The translations under genes and the position numbers were made by a program. A model generated the notes under the pieces. That model saw nothing but the letters and a program-made list of their open reading frames with translations, had not been told where the DNA came from and ran no database searches. From Halorarius halobius (GTDB lineage Archaea > Halobacteriota > Halobacteria > Halobacteriales > Haloarculaceae), in contig NZ_CP101162.1 of NCBI RefSeq assembly GCF_024298865.1, forward strand, positions 62,001 through 126,000: a stretch of DNA of 64,000 bases, written 5' to 3'. The first letter of the stretch is position 1. The number at the start of each line of letters is the position of its first letter. Below are positions 9,081-18,406 of the stretch, one piece after another.

Positions 9081-9373
9081 CTTTCCTGAAGACTCAAGCG
9101 CGTACAAGTAGGGGTTCAGATACTCACTTCGTTCAAGGAAGCGTCCAGTGGTCCTCGGAGGCATCGAGGACCAAATCTCCAAATGTGAGATGTTTGGCTT
9201 CGTCGGAAGGCCCCGTTCGTTCTGACGAATCAGGTGCGCCCTCTTCGTAGAACCAGACGTATAGTCGACCGACCACTCATTCGAGTATTATCTGTATGTT
9301 TGTTTGGAATGTATCTCAATAGGAAAACGAATACGGAATACTTAACCGTATGGTGGATCTGTGTATAGTTGCA

Positions 9374-9568
9374 ATGGCAAACGGTAAGGTTGATTTCTTC
9401 AACGACACTGGCGGCTACGGTTTCATCGCGACTGAGGATGCTGACGACGACGTGTTCTTCCACATGGAGGACGTTGGCGGTGAAGATCTGACGGAAGGAA
9501 CCGAGATCGACTTCGACATCGAACAGGCCCCCAAGGGCCCCCGCGCAACGAACGTCGTCCGCGCCTAA
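9374..9568 (+). CDS. cspA: Cold-shock domain protein (CspA family)
   Basis: A 64-residue single cold-shock domain: MANGKVDFFNDTGGYGFIAT contains RNP-1 (GGYGFI), and DDDVFFHMEDV contains RNP-2 (VFFHM). It binds single-stranded DNA or RNA as a chaperone, usually raised during cold shock or growth transitions. The ATG at 9374 gives the canonical N-terminus; the upstream ATG at 9350 would add 8 unrelated residues. An ACTTAAC box lies about 30 bp upstream, and a stem-loop follows the stop. Confidence 0.96.
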   Translation: MANGKVDFFNDTGGYGFIATEDADDDVFFHMEDVGGEDLTEGTEIDFDIEQAPKGPRATNVVRA

Positions 9569-9583
9569 TTCAAGTTTCACGTC

Positions 9584-9600
9584 GTCGCCCAAAAGGCGAC
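9584..9600 (+). terminator. Stem-loop after the cold-shock gene
   Basis: GTCGCC (9584-9589) pairs perfectly with GGCGAC (9595-9600) around a CAAAA loop, 16 bases after the stop codon. A T-rich stretch follows about 12 bases later. Archaeal termination relies mainly on T-runs, so the hairpin may stabilise the 3' end rather than terminate. Confidence 0.4.
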
Positions 9601-9794
9601 ACAGTGTGACTTTGTTCCATTTCTGAACTGGTATCCACCCAGAGCAATAGCAATTAGACTACGAAGCTGCTGAGAGAACCGTACCGGTTTGAAGCATTAC
9701 GCCCGGTTCCTGAAACACGCAGACAGCGGGATTTAGATTTCACGTTCCCCTCGAAGGAATCCCGCGTATGGCGACGTACTAATGATTTATTGGA

Positions 9795-10001
9795 TTAGTC
9801 ATTCGGGGCCATTAGCGGGAGTTCTCGGAGACGCTTTGTGATAGTCGTGTTACAGACTGGGCAGTCGTATATTTGGCGACCGTTCACCGTTTGAACGATC
9901 CAATCTCCAATGACATCGCTCTCGTGACCGCAACTGGTACAGAAGAGAGTCGTCTTCCGGCGCGAGTCACCTTCGGACGTGGAGGGCTGTTGAGCGGGCA
10001 T
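9795..10001 (-). CDS. 68-residue zinc-ribbon protein
   Basis: A small protein with CTSCGHES and CPVCNTTITKR cysteine pairs (residues about 21-24 and 47-50) flanking a beta-rich stretch (GDWIVQTVNGRQIYD). This is the haloarchaeal zinc-ribbon type that resembles a transcription-factor ribbon without a DNA-binding domain. The function is unknown. It lies tail-to-tail with nothing; both sides are short intergenic gaps. Confidence 0.75.
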   Translation of the reverse strand: MPAQQPSTSEGDSRRKTTLFCTSCGHESDVIGDWIVQTVNGRQIYDCPVCNTTITKRLRELPLMAPND

Positions 10002-10129
10002 GGTCAGTGGATATAGTAGGGGTCGAACGGGGATAATCCTGTCCGCAGTGATTAATCAGACACTCCGGATTACGACCGTTCGAATCGCGCTGGCTCCGTT
10101 TCGTTCCCGTCCCGAACAAGACTCGTTAT

Positions 10130-11470
10130 CTACTCGTCGTCCGTTTCCTGTACGGCCTGTGCTTCCTGAATCACGAGCCGTTCGATTCGAGTATCATCGA
10201 CAGCCTCCACCTGAAGGACGTACCCGTTCGTATCGATCTGATCGCCCACTTCGGGAACTCTGCCGAGGCGACTGAAGACTAGTCCACCGATCGTCTCGAC
10301 ATCGTCACTTTCGAACCGAGTGTCAAGCTGATCGTTCACGTCCTGAATAGAGGCCCCTCCGTCGACGACGTACGTGCCGTCGTCTCGCTTCTCGATGGAC
10401 GGCTCTTGTGCGGCGGTATCGAATTCGTCCTGAATATCGCCCACAACCTCTTCGAGGATATCTTCGATGGTCACGATACCCTCAAAGACGCCCCACTCGT
10501 CGACGACGACGGCCATCTGACCTTCCCCACGCGTCTGAAAGTCGGCGAGGATCGCGTCGATCCGACGCGTTTCCGGGACCGTAAGGACTGCTCGGGCGAG
10601 GTCACGTGCGGTTATCGAATCGCCCGAACCCGTCTTGGTTTCACTCGCTCTCAGGATGTCCTTCGCGTGAACGAACCCGAGCGGCTGGTCGCCGTCCTCG
10701 TCGAGTACGAGATAGCGCGTGTAGGTTCCCGTCGCGGCAACCGATCGAAGGTCCGGAAGCGACATCGAGGCAGGTACGGTCTCGACATCCGGGCGTGGAA
10801 TCATGGCCTCTCGAGCTATCGTATCCCCGAGCTCGAAGACGCTCTCGATCATCTCGACCTCGTCGAGGTCGATGTGTCCCGTCTCCTCGGACCGCGTGAG
10901 GATCATTCGAATCTCCTCTTCGGTGTGGGTTTCCTCGCTTTCAGACGCTGGCGAGACGCCGGCGAGGCGGGTGAAGTAGTTGGCCGTCCCGTTGAAGACG
11001 ATGATGCCGGGCACGAACACGTAGTAGAAGAACTTCATGAGTGGGGCAACGAGGAGCGCGATACGTGGGGCTTCCTGAATGGCGAACGTCTTCGGCGCGA
11101 GTTCGCCGAACACCACGTGGAGGAACGTGATGAATCCGAATCCGAGGACGAACGCCACGAGATGGACCGTTCCCGCAGGAAGCACCTGACCGAGGGCGGG
11201 TTCGATGAGCGCTGCCACAGCCGGCTCGCCGATCCAGCCGAGACCGAGCGAGGAGAGCGTGATACCGAGTTGACTGACCGCCAGATAGTCGTCCAGATTC
11301 TGGATGACGTCCTGCACGAGTGCTGCCCCCGGTTTGCCGCGTTCGACGAGCGCGTTGACCTGGGTCGGCCGGACTTTGACGAACGCGAACTCCGCAGCCA
11401 CGAAAACCCCGTTCATGATGACGAGAAAGAACGCGAGAAGCAGTCCGCCCAGGGAGAACAAATCCACCAT
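10130..11470 (-). CDS. CNNM/HlyC-type transporter (DUF21, CBS pair, CorC/HlyC)
   Basis: Full-length, 446 residues. A DUF21 membrane domain occupies about residues 5-190 (NGVFVAAEFAFVKVRPTQ; VVFGELAPKTFAIQ), a CBS pair about 210-330 (AREAMIPRPDVETVP; VVVDEWGVFEGIVTIEDI) and a CorC/HlyC C-terminal domain about 350-435. Relatives are annotated as haemolysin-like but are thought to move Mg2+ or other divalent cations. ATG at 11470 is preferred over a TTG six bases upstream. It resembles the domain-poor DUF21 protein at the window's start. Confidence 0.92.
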   Translation of the reverse strand: MVDLFSLGGLLLAFFLVIMNGVFVAAEFAFVKVRPTQVNALVERGKPGAALVQDVIQNLDDYLAVSQLGITLSSLGLGWIGEPAVAALIEPALGQVLPAGTVHLVAFVLGFGFITFLHVVFGELAPKTFAIQEAPRIALLVAPLMKFFYYVFVPGIIVFNGTANYFTRLAGVSPASESEETHTEEEIRMILTRSEETGHIDLDEVEMIESVFELGDTIAREAMIPRPDVETVPASMSLPDLRSVAATGTYTRYLVLDEDGDQPLGFVHAKDILRASETKTGSGDSITARDLARAVLTVPETRRIDAILADFQTRGEGQMAVVVDEWGVFEGIVTIEDILEEVVGDIQDEFDTAAQEPSIEKRDDGTYVVDGGASIQDVNDQLDTRFESDDVETIGGLVFSRLGRVPEVGDQIDTNGYVLQVEAVDDTRIERLVIQEAQAVQETDDE

Positions 11471-11698
11471 AGTCAATCACGGGCGTGTGGGCACTTGTAG
11501 GAGGTGGATACCTCACTGGTCTTCTGCGGTCCAGACTGCTCAGGTATCGCGGACAACCACGATGCCGATAGAGTATGGACTAGCCCTTCCAAATCGCTCG
11601 CTATTGCCCGCTCGTTGAAAGTAGAGACTCACAATGTTTACGGTGCGAAACACGGCAGTTCCCGCTCTTTATGAAAGTAGCCCGCGTCTGGAACTCTC

Positions 11699-12826
11699 AT
11701 GGGAGTACCGTCATGTTTTGTCCCGCCATTTCACGTCCTGATCCAGTCCAGCCCTCCGTTTGATGACTCCTTGGCGATCATCGCAGTCGCAGTTGTCCTC
11801 GGAGGAGTGATCTGGTACTTTGGAAAATATCTTCAGTCTCGTGTTCGATCCGTGATTGCCGAAATCACGCGAGCGGGACTTCTCCTCGTACTGGCCACCG
11901 CCGTCGCCTTCGTCCTGCTGAACAGGTGGAATGCGACGACTGATGCGCTCGAGATCGCGGGCTTCGTTCAGGTCGGTGTCGATACGGGTGTCCGTGCACT
12001 TCTTTCGGTCGTCCTCTTTGTCGCCGCGTACACCGCCACACGTATTCTAAAAGGAATACTTCTGGGCGGAACTCGCTCCACGAATCGAGCGATATCGGAG
12101 CATCAGCGTCGTGTCAGCTTCTACGTCAGTCAGATCGTACTCTACACCGTGGCGGTGTTTGGAACGTTCTCACTTTGGGGATTCCAACTGAGCAATCTCC
12201 TGTTGGGGGCTGGCGTCCTCGGGATTATTCTTGGCTTGGCGTTTCAGAGTACGCTCGCGTCGATTCTCGCGGGGTTCGTTCTGATGCTCTCACGACCGTT
12301 CGATGTCGGCCACTGGGTCCGAATCGGTGAACACGAAGGCTTCATTACCGAAATCACGGTCAATCACGTCCGGCTTCGAAACCTCGACGGCGAGCACGTC
12401 GTCCTCCCGAACGAGGCCGTCGGGAATCGAACGATCATCAACCGAAGTGTGGAAGGAAAACTACGACACCGTGTCGAAATCGGGGTCGATTATAGCGTGG
12501 ACCCAGAGAGCGCGGGAGCGATCGCGCTCGAGGCAATGGCAGACCTTGACGAGATTATGACTCAGCCCGCGCCACAGGTCTTCCCGATTCGATTCGATGA
12601 TTCGGCGGTCGTACTCGAACTTCGGTTCTGGATAGACAACCCCACACCCCAGCGAAAGTGGCAGTCGCTTCAAGCCGTTATTCACAGCGTCAAATCTGCG
12701 TTCAAACGAGAAGATATCAAAATCCCGTTCCCGCAGCGGGAACTCACTAAGCGGGGCGAACGCGATGCCTTTCGCATCTCCGATACTGATCCGCCTCGCT
12801 CCACCAATAGACAACAGTCAGAGTGA
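11699..12826 (+). CDS. mscS: Small-conductance mechanosensitive channel (MscS family)
   Basis: A 375-residue MscS channel. Four hydrophobic segments precede the pore helix and beta domain at about residues 170-245 (GIILGLAFQSTLASILAGFV, then FDVGHWVRIGEHEGFITEIT and HVVLPNEAVGN), followed by the alpha/beta C-terminal domain. It opens on membrane tension to release osmolytes after hypo-osmotic shock. A CTTTATGA box lies 28-30 bp upstream of the ATG, as for leaderless haloarchaeal transcripts. The C-terminal tail is short and polar. Confidence 0.93.
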   Translation: MGVPSCFVPPFHVLIQSSPPFDDSLAIIAVAVVLGGVIWYFGKYLQSRVRSVIAEITRAGLLLVLATAVAFVLLNRWNATTDALEIAGFVQVGVDTGVRALLSVVLFVAAYTATRILKGILLGGTRSTNRAISEHQRRVSFYVSQIVLYTVAVFGTFSLWGFQLSNLLLGAGVLGIILGLAFQSTLASILAGFVLMLSRPFDVGHWVRIGEHEGFITEITVNHVRLRNLDGEHVVLPNEAVGNRTIINRSVEGKLRHRVEIGVDYSVDPESAGAIALEAMADLDEIMTQPAPQVFPIRFDDSAVVLELRFWIDNPTPQRKWQSLQAVIHSVKSAFKREDIKIPFPQRELTKRGERDAFRISDTDPPRSTNRQQSE

Positions 12827-12968
12827 GTCCAGATCGAGGCCGACCGCAGAAGGTGAAAACTCGGTGAAGTCGGCGGACGAGAGGGGCCGTGTTCGTCCTG
12901 TCGACAAACCACGGGTACACTGAGGTTCTCAGAGGTCGCCAGGTTGGTCCCAACGAAGCGTCTACGAA

Positions 12969-13208
12969 TCAGTGCTCAAAGTTGCCGTCGTACTGTTCGT
13001 AGGTGATGGTCAGTCTCCCTGGCGTTCGATGCTTCCCTGCGTCTCGGAGCGTCTGGAACTCTCGCAGGAGTTCATCGGCGTCCTCCGTCCCTTCTCGAAC
13101 GCTTCGTGATTCTTCCCGAATTGTATCGTATACCTGTTCGAGAAGGCGTTGTGCGGCGTACGCATCGGTCTTCGAGTCTATCTCGAAGGAAGCCTCGTAG
13201 TGGGGCAT
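12969..13208 (-). CDS. Small acidic hypothetical protein
   Basis: A 79-residue soluble protein (MPHYEASFEIDSKTDAYAAQ...). An N-terminal strand is followed by a long helix (LLEQVYDTIREESRSVREG) and a C-terminal beta hairpin (GRLTITYEQYDG). The start is set at 13208 because the upstream in-frame extension is unlike protein. The family is not recognised. It is divergent from the zinc-ribbon gene at 13301. Confidence 0.65.
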   Translation of the reverse strand: MPHYEASFEIDSKTDAYAAQRLLEQVYDTIREESRSVREGTEDADELLREFQTLRDAGKHRTPGRLTITYEQYDGNFEH

Positions 13209-13300
13209 GGTCGTGGTTGGTTTTCCACTGGAATAACTCCCCTTCATGTCTCACGGAAGGAATCCACATCTCTATGTCCTCTCGCCGAGATCCATACCCT

Positions 13301-13468
13301 ATGACCTGTCCTAACTGTGATGCAGCCGCGTATACCGATCTCGGATTGCATCTCGGCGACATCACTGCCAGTCTCGGTGATTCTCCCAAGTCAATACCAG
13401 ATTCGGAGACGCTAGTCCGGTGTGACGCGTGTGGCATTCTCTACGATACCGGCATTGCAGGCACTTGA
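13301..13468 (+). CDS. 55-residue zinc-ribbon protein
   Basis: MTCPNCDAAAYTDLGLHLGD: the first cysteine pair CPNC is at residues 3-6 and the second, CDAC, at about 41-44, close to the C-terminus. The two pairs are spaced as in a zinc ribbon. An alternative ATG at 13274 would add nine residues. The function is unknown; zinc-ribbon micro-proteins recur four times in the first 14 kb. Confidence 0.7.
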   Translation: MTCPNCDAAAYTDLGLHLGDITASLGDSPKSIPDSETLVRCDACGILYDTGIAGT

Positions 13469-13655
13469 GACACTATAGATGGTATATGAGTCACGAAACG
13501 AGAAATTTGACGGCTGGGAGGTACTTCGGCTCTACCTGCCCGGATCGTGAGAGGCACATGACAGTCTCAGGTGTCTTCAGACTGCCCCGTTAGAGGTAGA
13601 CAGTCGTCGGGGTTGGTGGGTGAATTAATGTTGCTGCGCCCTCTCTTGTAATAGA

Positions 13656-14171
13656 GTGGCTGATCTGATTACCGAGTACGCCAACTACGACGCATTCGTC
13701 CGTGAGTGGCATTCAGAGACGCTCACTGACGACGATGGCTCGCTCGAAGAAGCCCGGAACCGTGGACTTCTCAACGAACGGAATTCTCGGCAGCTATGGC
13801 AATTGTTGGGACTCCTTGATCCTGATGAGCTTCTCATTCAACTGCCGGAATGGTTGGCCGACGAGAAGGGTGGATCCATGAATAGAACCACCGCCATAAT
13901 GTTCGTTGGAACCATCACCCGCGAAACGGACGACGCGATTCTGTTCGAGAACTCTGCGGCCGCACAACCGCTCATGCAGCTTGCACACAAGATTCACTCA
14001 CTTGAAAGGGGGATTGAAAATATAGGTGCCGATACTGACCACCACGAGCGATTAGCGAAGCAGCTAGAAGACTACCACCAACAGATTTGCAACCGGGAGG
14101 GGCTTCCCAGCCTCTCCGATGAATGGCTTCCAAAAAGCCAGCTCATAGCAGCGGTTCGGCGACGTGAGTGA
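13656..14171 (+). CDS. Hypothetical soluble protein
   Basis: A 171-residue acidic, mostly helical protein starting at GTG (VADLITEYANYDAFVREW). The middle has a short beta stretch (TTAIMFVGTITRETDDAILF) and the C-terminal third a coiled helix (ERLAKQLEDYHQQICNREG). No family is recognised. The composition is like neighbouring core genes, although the codon usage is slightly more AT-rich. Confidence 0.6.
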   Translation: MADLITEYANYDAFVREWHSETLTDDDGSLEEARNRGLLNERNSRQLWQLLGLLDPDELLIQLPEWLADEKGGSMNRTTAIMFVGTITRETDDAILFENSAAAQPLMQLAHKIHSLERGIENIGADTDHHERLAKQLEDYHQQICNREGLPSLSDEWLPKSQLIAAVRRRE

Positions 14172-14276
14172 CACGACTACCGTTCGTTATCGCCAGGACT
14201 GACGGTCATGATGGCGGATCCTCGGACCTGCCCGTACGTCACTAGGGGCTAATTACGATCCTTCATTGCATCACTC

Positions 14277-15314
14277 TCAGTGGTTCCATTCGACCTCTGT
14301 CACGTCGTCGGTTTCACGAAGGATGAACGGCCCAATCGAGAGCGTATGTTTGGTAACCGTTGCGATCCGCACGACGTACGCCAGAAGAATGAGGAACGGG
14401 ACGAGAGAAATTGTCGCTGCGGCCGCAATGACGAACACGAGTGTCTCGATATCGAAGATCACCACACTGTAGGTCGCATCATTGAAGAAAAGAACCATGC
14501 CGCCCGACACGAGTAATGCTGGAATTGATGCTGCGAGGATGCGTCGTGAAAGGTTGATGAGATCCCACTGGAAGTAAAGTGTCTTGAAATGTTCACGAGC
14601 AGGACCGAACAGTTGTAACACTTCGATCAACCGGTCGAGAGCCTCGACTCCCGACTCATCCAACGTATCATGATACCGCTCGTGGATGCGCCGTCCGGTG
14701 AAGATCTTCCACGAATAGTTGAAATTGAGTGCCGAGGAGATCACGTCAAATTCACCAAACCGGGCATCGTCAAGTCCCTCAGACACGCGGTCGGCGTTCT
14801 CGACGAGACTGTCGGTGAAGTCTTCGACCTCCATCTCGAGTTCCTCATCGGCGGTGTCCGACACTGAGTCACGGAGTTCCTCGGCACGCTCGCCCGAAAT
14901 CTGAACAAGTGCCCGGAGAAACTGGGCGGGCCGCGAGGGACTCACCGGTGTTTGGATAACGTCCGCCACATCCCGTCGGAACTGCATCGCTCCTTCCATA
15001 CGCTCGCGTTGGTCTTTGACCGCCCCGAGTTCCTGAGAAAGGACGAGCTGGTTCAATGTGAGCACGAGCGTGACGCCCGTGATCGTGGCTGTGAGAAGTC
15101 CCTGAAACAGCGTATCCACCGAGTCGCTGGTTCGGATGGCGTTCTCAGCAGTTGGATACAGGTACCCCACGCCGAGCAGTGTGCCGAACACGATCGCCAA
15201 GAGAATCCCGGTAACGAGCCAGCGGTCGGCTTCGAGGAGGAACCACAGTTTCAGCCGGCTCTGGCCTGCTCGTTCACGTAACAGATCACTCGGAGCGTCA
15301 CCAGTCCCTGACAT
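14277..15314 (-). CDS. Four-helix membrane protein with long central coiled region
   Basis: A 345-residue protein. Two N-terminal membrane helices (about residues 31-51 and 70-94), a long hydrophilic, helix-rich central domain of about 160 residues (RERMEGAMQFRRDVADVIQ..) and two C-terminal helices (about 262-280 and 291-315). The ATG at 15314 (MSGTGDAPSDLLRERAG) is preferred to one 51 bases upstream. The family is unnamed to me; the layout is that of a haloarchaeal membrane protein of unknown function. Confidence 0.7.
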   Translation of the reverse strand: MSGTGDAPSDLLRERAGQSRLKLWFLLEADRWLVTGILLAIVFGTLLGVGYLYPTAENAIRTSDSVDTLFQGLLTATITGVTLVLTLNQLVLSQELGAVKDQRERMEGAMQFRRDVADVIQTPVSPSRPAQFLRALVQISGERAEELRDSVSDTADEELEMEVEDFTDSLVENADRVSEGLDDARFGEFDVISSALNFNYSWKIFTGRRIHERYHDTLDESGVEALDRLIEVLQLFGPAREHFKTLYFQWDLINLSRRILAASIPALLVSGGMVLFFNDATYSVVIFDIETLVFVIAAAATISLVPFLILLAYVVRIATVTKHTLSIGPFILRETDDVTEVEWNH

Positions 15315-15625
15315 AATTCGACTACTTACGAACGTTAGGAAAATCCTTGGGGACTCGTGATTCACATAACGTAGATTGCCTTACAGTTGGACGAGAGTGC
15401 ATTGTATTCTGATTGTCCTTGCGTCGGGGACGCGAAGCAATCTCGAAATGCTGACGCTCTGTATCTCGTACGAGATTTCTGTCGGTTAATGATAATTTCG
15501 GCAGAACGAGGTAGTATCTTGGTTTATTGTAGAGGTGCGCAACGTTGCGTCGGCCGCAACCCTGCGATTTCCGCATTCTGAGCGAACTTTTGAGCCGGTC
15601 CTGCGTCGCTCCAGACAACAGTATC
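15315..15625. other. Intergenic region ahead of pilin-like gene
   Basis: No coding frame of note. The right-hand part carries the element shared with two other loci (15546-15580, listed separately). A CTGACGCTCTGTATCTCGTA stretch at 15451-15470 resembles the repeat relics at 19600 and 29745. AT-rich patches (GGTTTATTG at about 15521) are possible promoter sequence. Confidence 0.4.
15546..15580 (+). promoter_or_regulatory. Shared upstream element, copy A
   Basis: TGCGTCGGCCGCAACCCTGCG at 15546-15566 followed by CCGCATTCTG at 15571-15580, about 45 bases before the ATG of the pilin-like gene at 15626. The same arrangement lies before 19782 and 57457. It could be a binding site, a 5'-UTR element, or simply ancestral sequence kept through duplication. 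Confidence 0.55.
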
Positions 15626-16090
15626 ATGTCACCGCTCCTCCTGCTCCTCACCATCCCGGCGTTCGCCACTCGATTCGTCGCGACCATCCTGGATCGACTC
15701 CTCCCGATCGCGGGACCGCTCACCGTCCCGATCGAGGGATGGGTTCCACTCGCTGGTCTCGGTCACTCGCCAAGAATCATATTCGGGCCGCTGGGGCCGC
15801 CCGATTCAGTGGTCGTGACCTTCACGACCGTATTCCAGTACCCGTTCTCTGCGTTCGTCCTCGCTGCGGTTGATTTCGGTTCGATGCTGGACTTTCCGGC
15901 GTGGACGGACACCGTGTTCTCCATGGCCGGCCTCGTCCTGCTGGTTCTCGGAGTGATGGCGTGGCTGGGAAGCCACAGCGGATACCGCCGGGCGTGGGGG
16001 CGACGGATGGCTTTCTCCGGAGGTGGCCTGTTCGTCGTCGGGACTGCGTTCGGAACCTTCGTCGACCTTCTGCAGTATGTCCTCGGATAG
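15626..16090 (+). CDS. Small membrane protein, VirB2/TrbC pilin-like (paralogue 1)
   Basis: A 154-residue membrane protein. There is a hydrophobic N-terminus (MSPLLLLLTIPAFA), an extracellular-looking middle, then two helices at about residues 98-115 and 130-152 joined by a short basic loop (SHSGYRRAWGRR). This helix-basic loop-helix hairpin matches the proteins at 19782 and 57457. The layout resembles conjugative pilins, but homology is inferred only from topology. The gene overlaps the 5' end of a large exported protein, so the two are probably co-translated. Confidence 0.7.
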   Translation: MSPLLLLLTIPAFATRFVATILDRLLPIAGPLTVPIEGWVPLAGLGHSPRIIFGPLGPPDSVVVTFTTVFQYPFSAFVLAAVDFGSMLDFPAWTDTVFSMAGLVLLVLGVMAWLGSHSGYRRAWGRRMAFSGGGLFVVGTAFGTFVDLLQYVLG

Positions 16091-18398
16091 GCGTCGCGGT
16101 CGAGTGCGTGATACGTCTCCATCGACGAGAGCTTCGCTGTGGCCGTGTATCTGCGACCGAATTCGGGTTGTCGTTGATCCGATTCGAGGCCGTCTGATCT
16201 CCCTTCCCGTAGCAGTTCTTGGGATGGTACTCATCATCGTCTCGAGCGCGGTCATCGGTGCTGCCGCAGGGGCGCTCGTCATTCCCAATCCCGAGCCAGG
16301 TGTCGAGAAACACTACGACGATACGTTCCGGGTCCTCGCGAGCAACGATCCCGACCCCGGACGCAGTTCACAGACCGTCGGCGTCTACGAGTACGCCGAC
16401 AACGGAAGCATCACAGCCGTCAACAGGACGGTCGTCACCCAGCCAGTCCAGCTGTGGGACTCGAATATTCAGTCGCGGGATGCTCTGGTCATCGCGAACG
16501 AATCCGACATGTACCAGAGCGGACTCCACGGTTTCGTTCAGGTTCCCTATCGCGACCGCTGGACGCCGCTCACGGACTGGTGGAACACCGAGTTCCGGAT
16601 CCTCCCGCTCTACTCGGCTGACCCCTCCCGGGCGACGAGTACCGACGGCCGCTATACGGTCGAGGTCCGCCACCCGAACGGCTGGTGGAATCCGGTGTAC
16701 AACGCCGAGGTCGAGCGCGTCGACGGCAACCTCACTGTCACCAACCCAGACGAGGCGCTCGTCCTCTCGTCGTACTACAGCACGGTGATCGACCGGAAGA
16801 TCCAGATCGTCGAAGGGCTCCTCCAGCACTCTGCGATGGCACCCAGTCCGGCAGCCGCTCGAAGTACATCCTCGGTCCCGACCCGCAACGGGAGCGACGT
16901 GTTCCCGACGACGGACGGCGCGAGTGTCGGCCTCCAGTGGCGGTCCGGCTCCCATGAACTGGTCCGGGATGCCTACGTGGGAAACATCGACGTCATCCCT
17001 GGCGTGTGGCACGACGGTCGATACGTCACCCCGAGCTGGCAGCTGTACACCTACGTTCCGTGGGACTACCGGATCGACGTGCCGTCGGACTACAGCGAAA
17101 GCGGGTCCTGTACCATCGGGAACAACACTTACTCGCTTACTCGATGGGCCGACTACCGGCTGCTCGATTCAGATGCAGAGGTGGTGAACGTCACCGCCGG
17201 GAACATCAGTCTCGATTATGCTCGCCCAGGAATGTGGACGACGGTCAACCTCACCAGCTCTGCCCCACGTCATCTCCCACCGGGACGGTACGATCTCACG
17301 GCGACGCTCCACATCGAAACCGAACTGGAGACACACTACGGCGTGTCGAGCGCCCGCTGTTCGGAGTGGGACTCGACCCGGGTGACCAACCGAACGGTCG
17401 AGCTCCAGTACACTGTGCCCATCGAGACGGTCAACAGCGACGACCTCTCGGTGGACGTTCAGGTGTACGACCGGCCCGGCCGGGACGTGGTCTCGGTCAA
17501 CTGGACCGGCGAGCAAGGCCTCGCCGCTGGCGCCGCGGCGTGGGAGGACGTCGAGGTACAGATCGGCGAGAAGACGATGTACGTGACCGCTCCGTGGCGG
17601 TTCTATTCGGTCTCGCGGAACACCCACGTCGAAGAGCGAACGAGCGGTAGCACCACCTCAATCGAGGCGTCACACTCCTATCGGGGCACGTATCCGGCGA
17701 TGCTTCACTATCGGATGAGTCCGGCGAATGTGAGCGTACTCGCCGACCAGCCTGCCGACCAGCACATCTGGTGGAACCGAACGTATGTCGCCCGGAATCG
17801 GTCCGTTCCGGCGACGCCGCTCCCGAGTTCGATCGTCGCGACGCAGAACACGAAACCGACGTACCTCTACGACCAGTTCGCCGGGGTCCTGAAGAGCACC
17901 GACCAGGTGACCGGCGAATCGGTCACGGCGGAAGCAAGTGACGTGTGGGGGCTTCCTGTGGATACGTCGGTGAGTGTGACCCGCTATCGGGAATCCGAGC
18001 TCACCGTCACTGTCAACCAGTCTGCGGGGACAGCCGAGGTGTTCCTCACGAGCGCGACCGGCCTCCCGCTTCCCGGGCGTACCATCACTTTCGACGGGGC
18101 AGCCGTAGACAGTGTCACAACTGGCGCGGATGGTCGGGCGACCGTCGACGTGACAGGGACGATCGTCCGAGCGCATTTCGCTGGTGACCACTGGCGCGAT
18201 TCGCGTCCGACCTACTATCTCGACGCCCACGGATATGGCGTGTCACAGACGGCGTTCGTTGGTGGGGCGACCGGGGTATTCGGCTACCTGAGCGCGGCTA
18301 TCTCGAACGCAGCCATATTCGCGGAGTGGCTGGTCTTCGGGATCTTCGCGTTGCTGTGGATGCGATTCATGCGGGAGCGGCCGGCGAGCAGGCGGTAG
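16077..18398 (+). CDS. Large membrane-anchored exported protein
   Basis: A 773-residue protein. A basic N-terminus and one transmembrane segment at about residues 40-68 (PVAVLGMVLIIVSSAVIGAA) precede about 660 extracellular residues rich in N-x-S/T sequons (NRT, NVT, NLT, NWT), Trp and Tyr. A beta-sandwich, Ig/transthyretin-like stretch follows near the end (PLPGRTITFDGAAVDSVTTG) and then a C-terminal helix (AIFAEWLVFGIFALLWMRFM) with a basic tail. Two Cys pairs occur in the ectodomain. ATG 16077 overlaps the upstream stop by 14 bases. It is likely a cell-surface component of a transfer or adhesion apparatus; the role is inferred from the neighbour. Confidence 0.75.
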   Translation: MSSDRRRGRVRDTSPSTRASLWPCICDRIRVVVDPIRGRLISLPVAVLGMVLIIVSSAVIGAAAGALVIPNPEPGVEKHYDDTFRVLASNDPDPGRSSQTVGVYEYADNGSITAVNRTVVTQPVQLWDSNIQSRDALVIANESDMYQSGLHGFVQVPYRDRWTPLTDWWNTEFRILPLYSADPSRATSTDGRYTVEVRHPNGWWNPVYNAEVERVDGNLTVTNPDEALVLSSYYSTVIDRKIQIVEGLLQHSAMAPSPAAARSTSSVPTRNGSDVFPTTDGASVGLQWRSGSHELVRDAYVGNIDVIPGVWHDGRYVTPSWQLYTYVPWDYRIDVPSDYSESGSCTIGNNTYSLTRWADYRLLDSDAEVVNVTAGNISLDYARPGMWTTVNLTSSAPRHLPPGRYDLTATLHIETELETHYGVSSARCSEWDSTRVTNRTVELQYTVPIETVNSDDLSVDVQVYDRPGRDVVSVNWTGEQGLAAGAAAWEDVEVQIGEKTMYVTAPWRFYSVSRNTHVEERTSGSTTSIEASHSYRGTYPAMLHYRMSPANVSVLADQPADQHIWWNRTYVARNRSVPATPLPSSIVATQNTKPTYLYDQFAGVLKSTDQVTGESVTAEASDVWGLPVDTSVSVTRYRESELTVTVNQSAGTAEVFLTSATGLPLPGRTITFDGAAVDSVTTGADGRATVDVTGTIVRAHFAGDHWRDSRPTYYLDAHGYGVSQTAFVGGATGVFGYLSAAISNAAIFAEWLVFGIFALLWMRFMRERPASRR

Positions 18399-18406
18399 TG
18401 CGAACC

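Noticed and set aside
10406..11500. Plus-strand frame of 364 codons opposite the CNNM/HlyC gene
   Set aside because: It mirrors the real gene and has no domain; composition is Arg/Glu-rich as expected for the complement of acidic coding sequence.
16368..17012. Minus-strand frame of 214 codons opposite the large exported protein
   Set aside because: No hydrophobic pattern or domain; it is the antisense of a real coding region.
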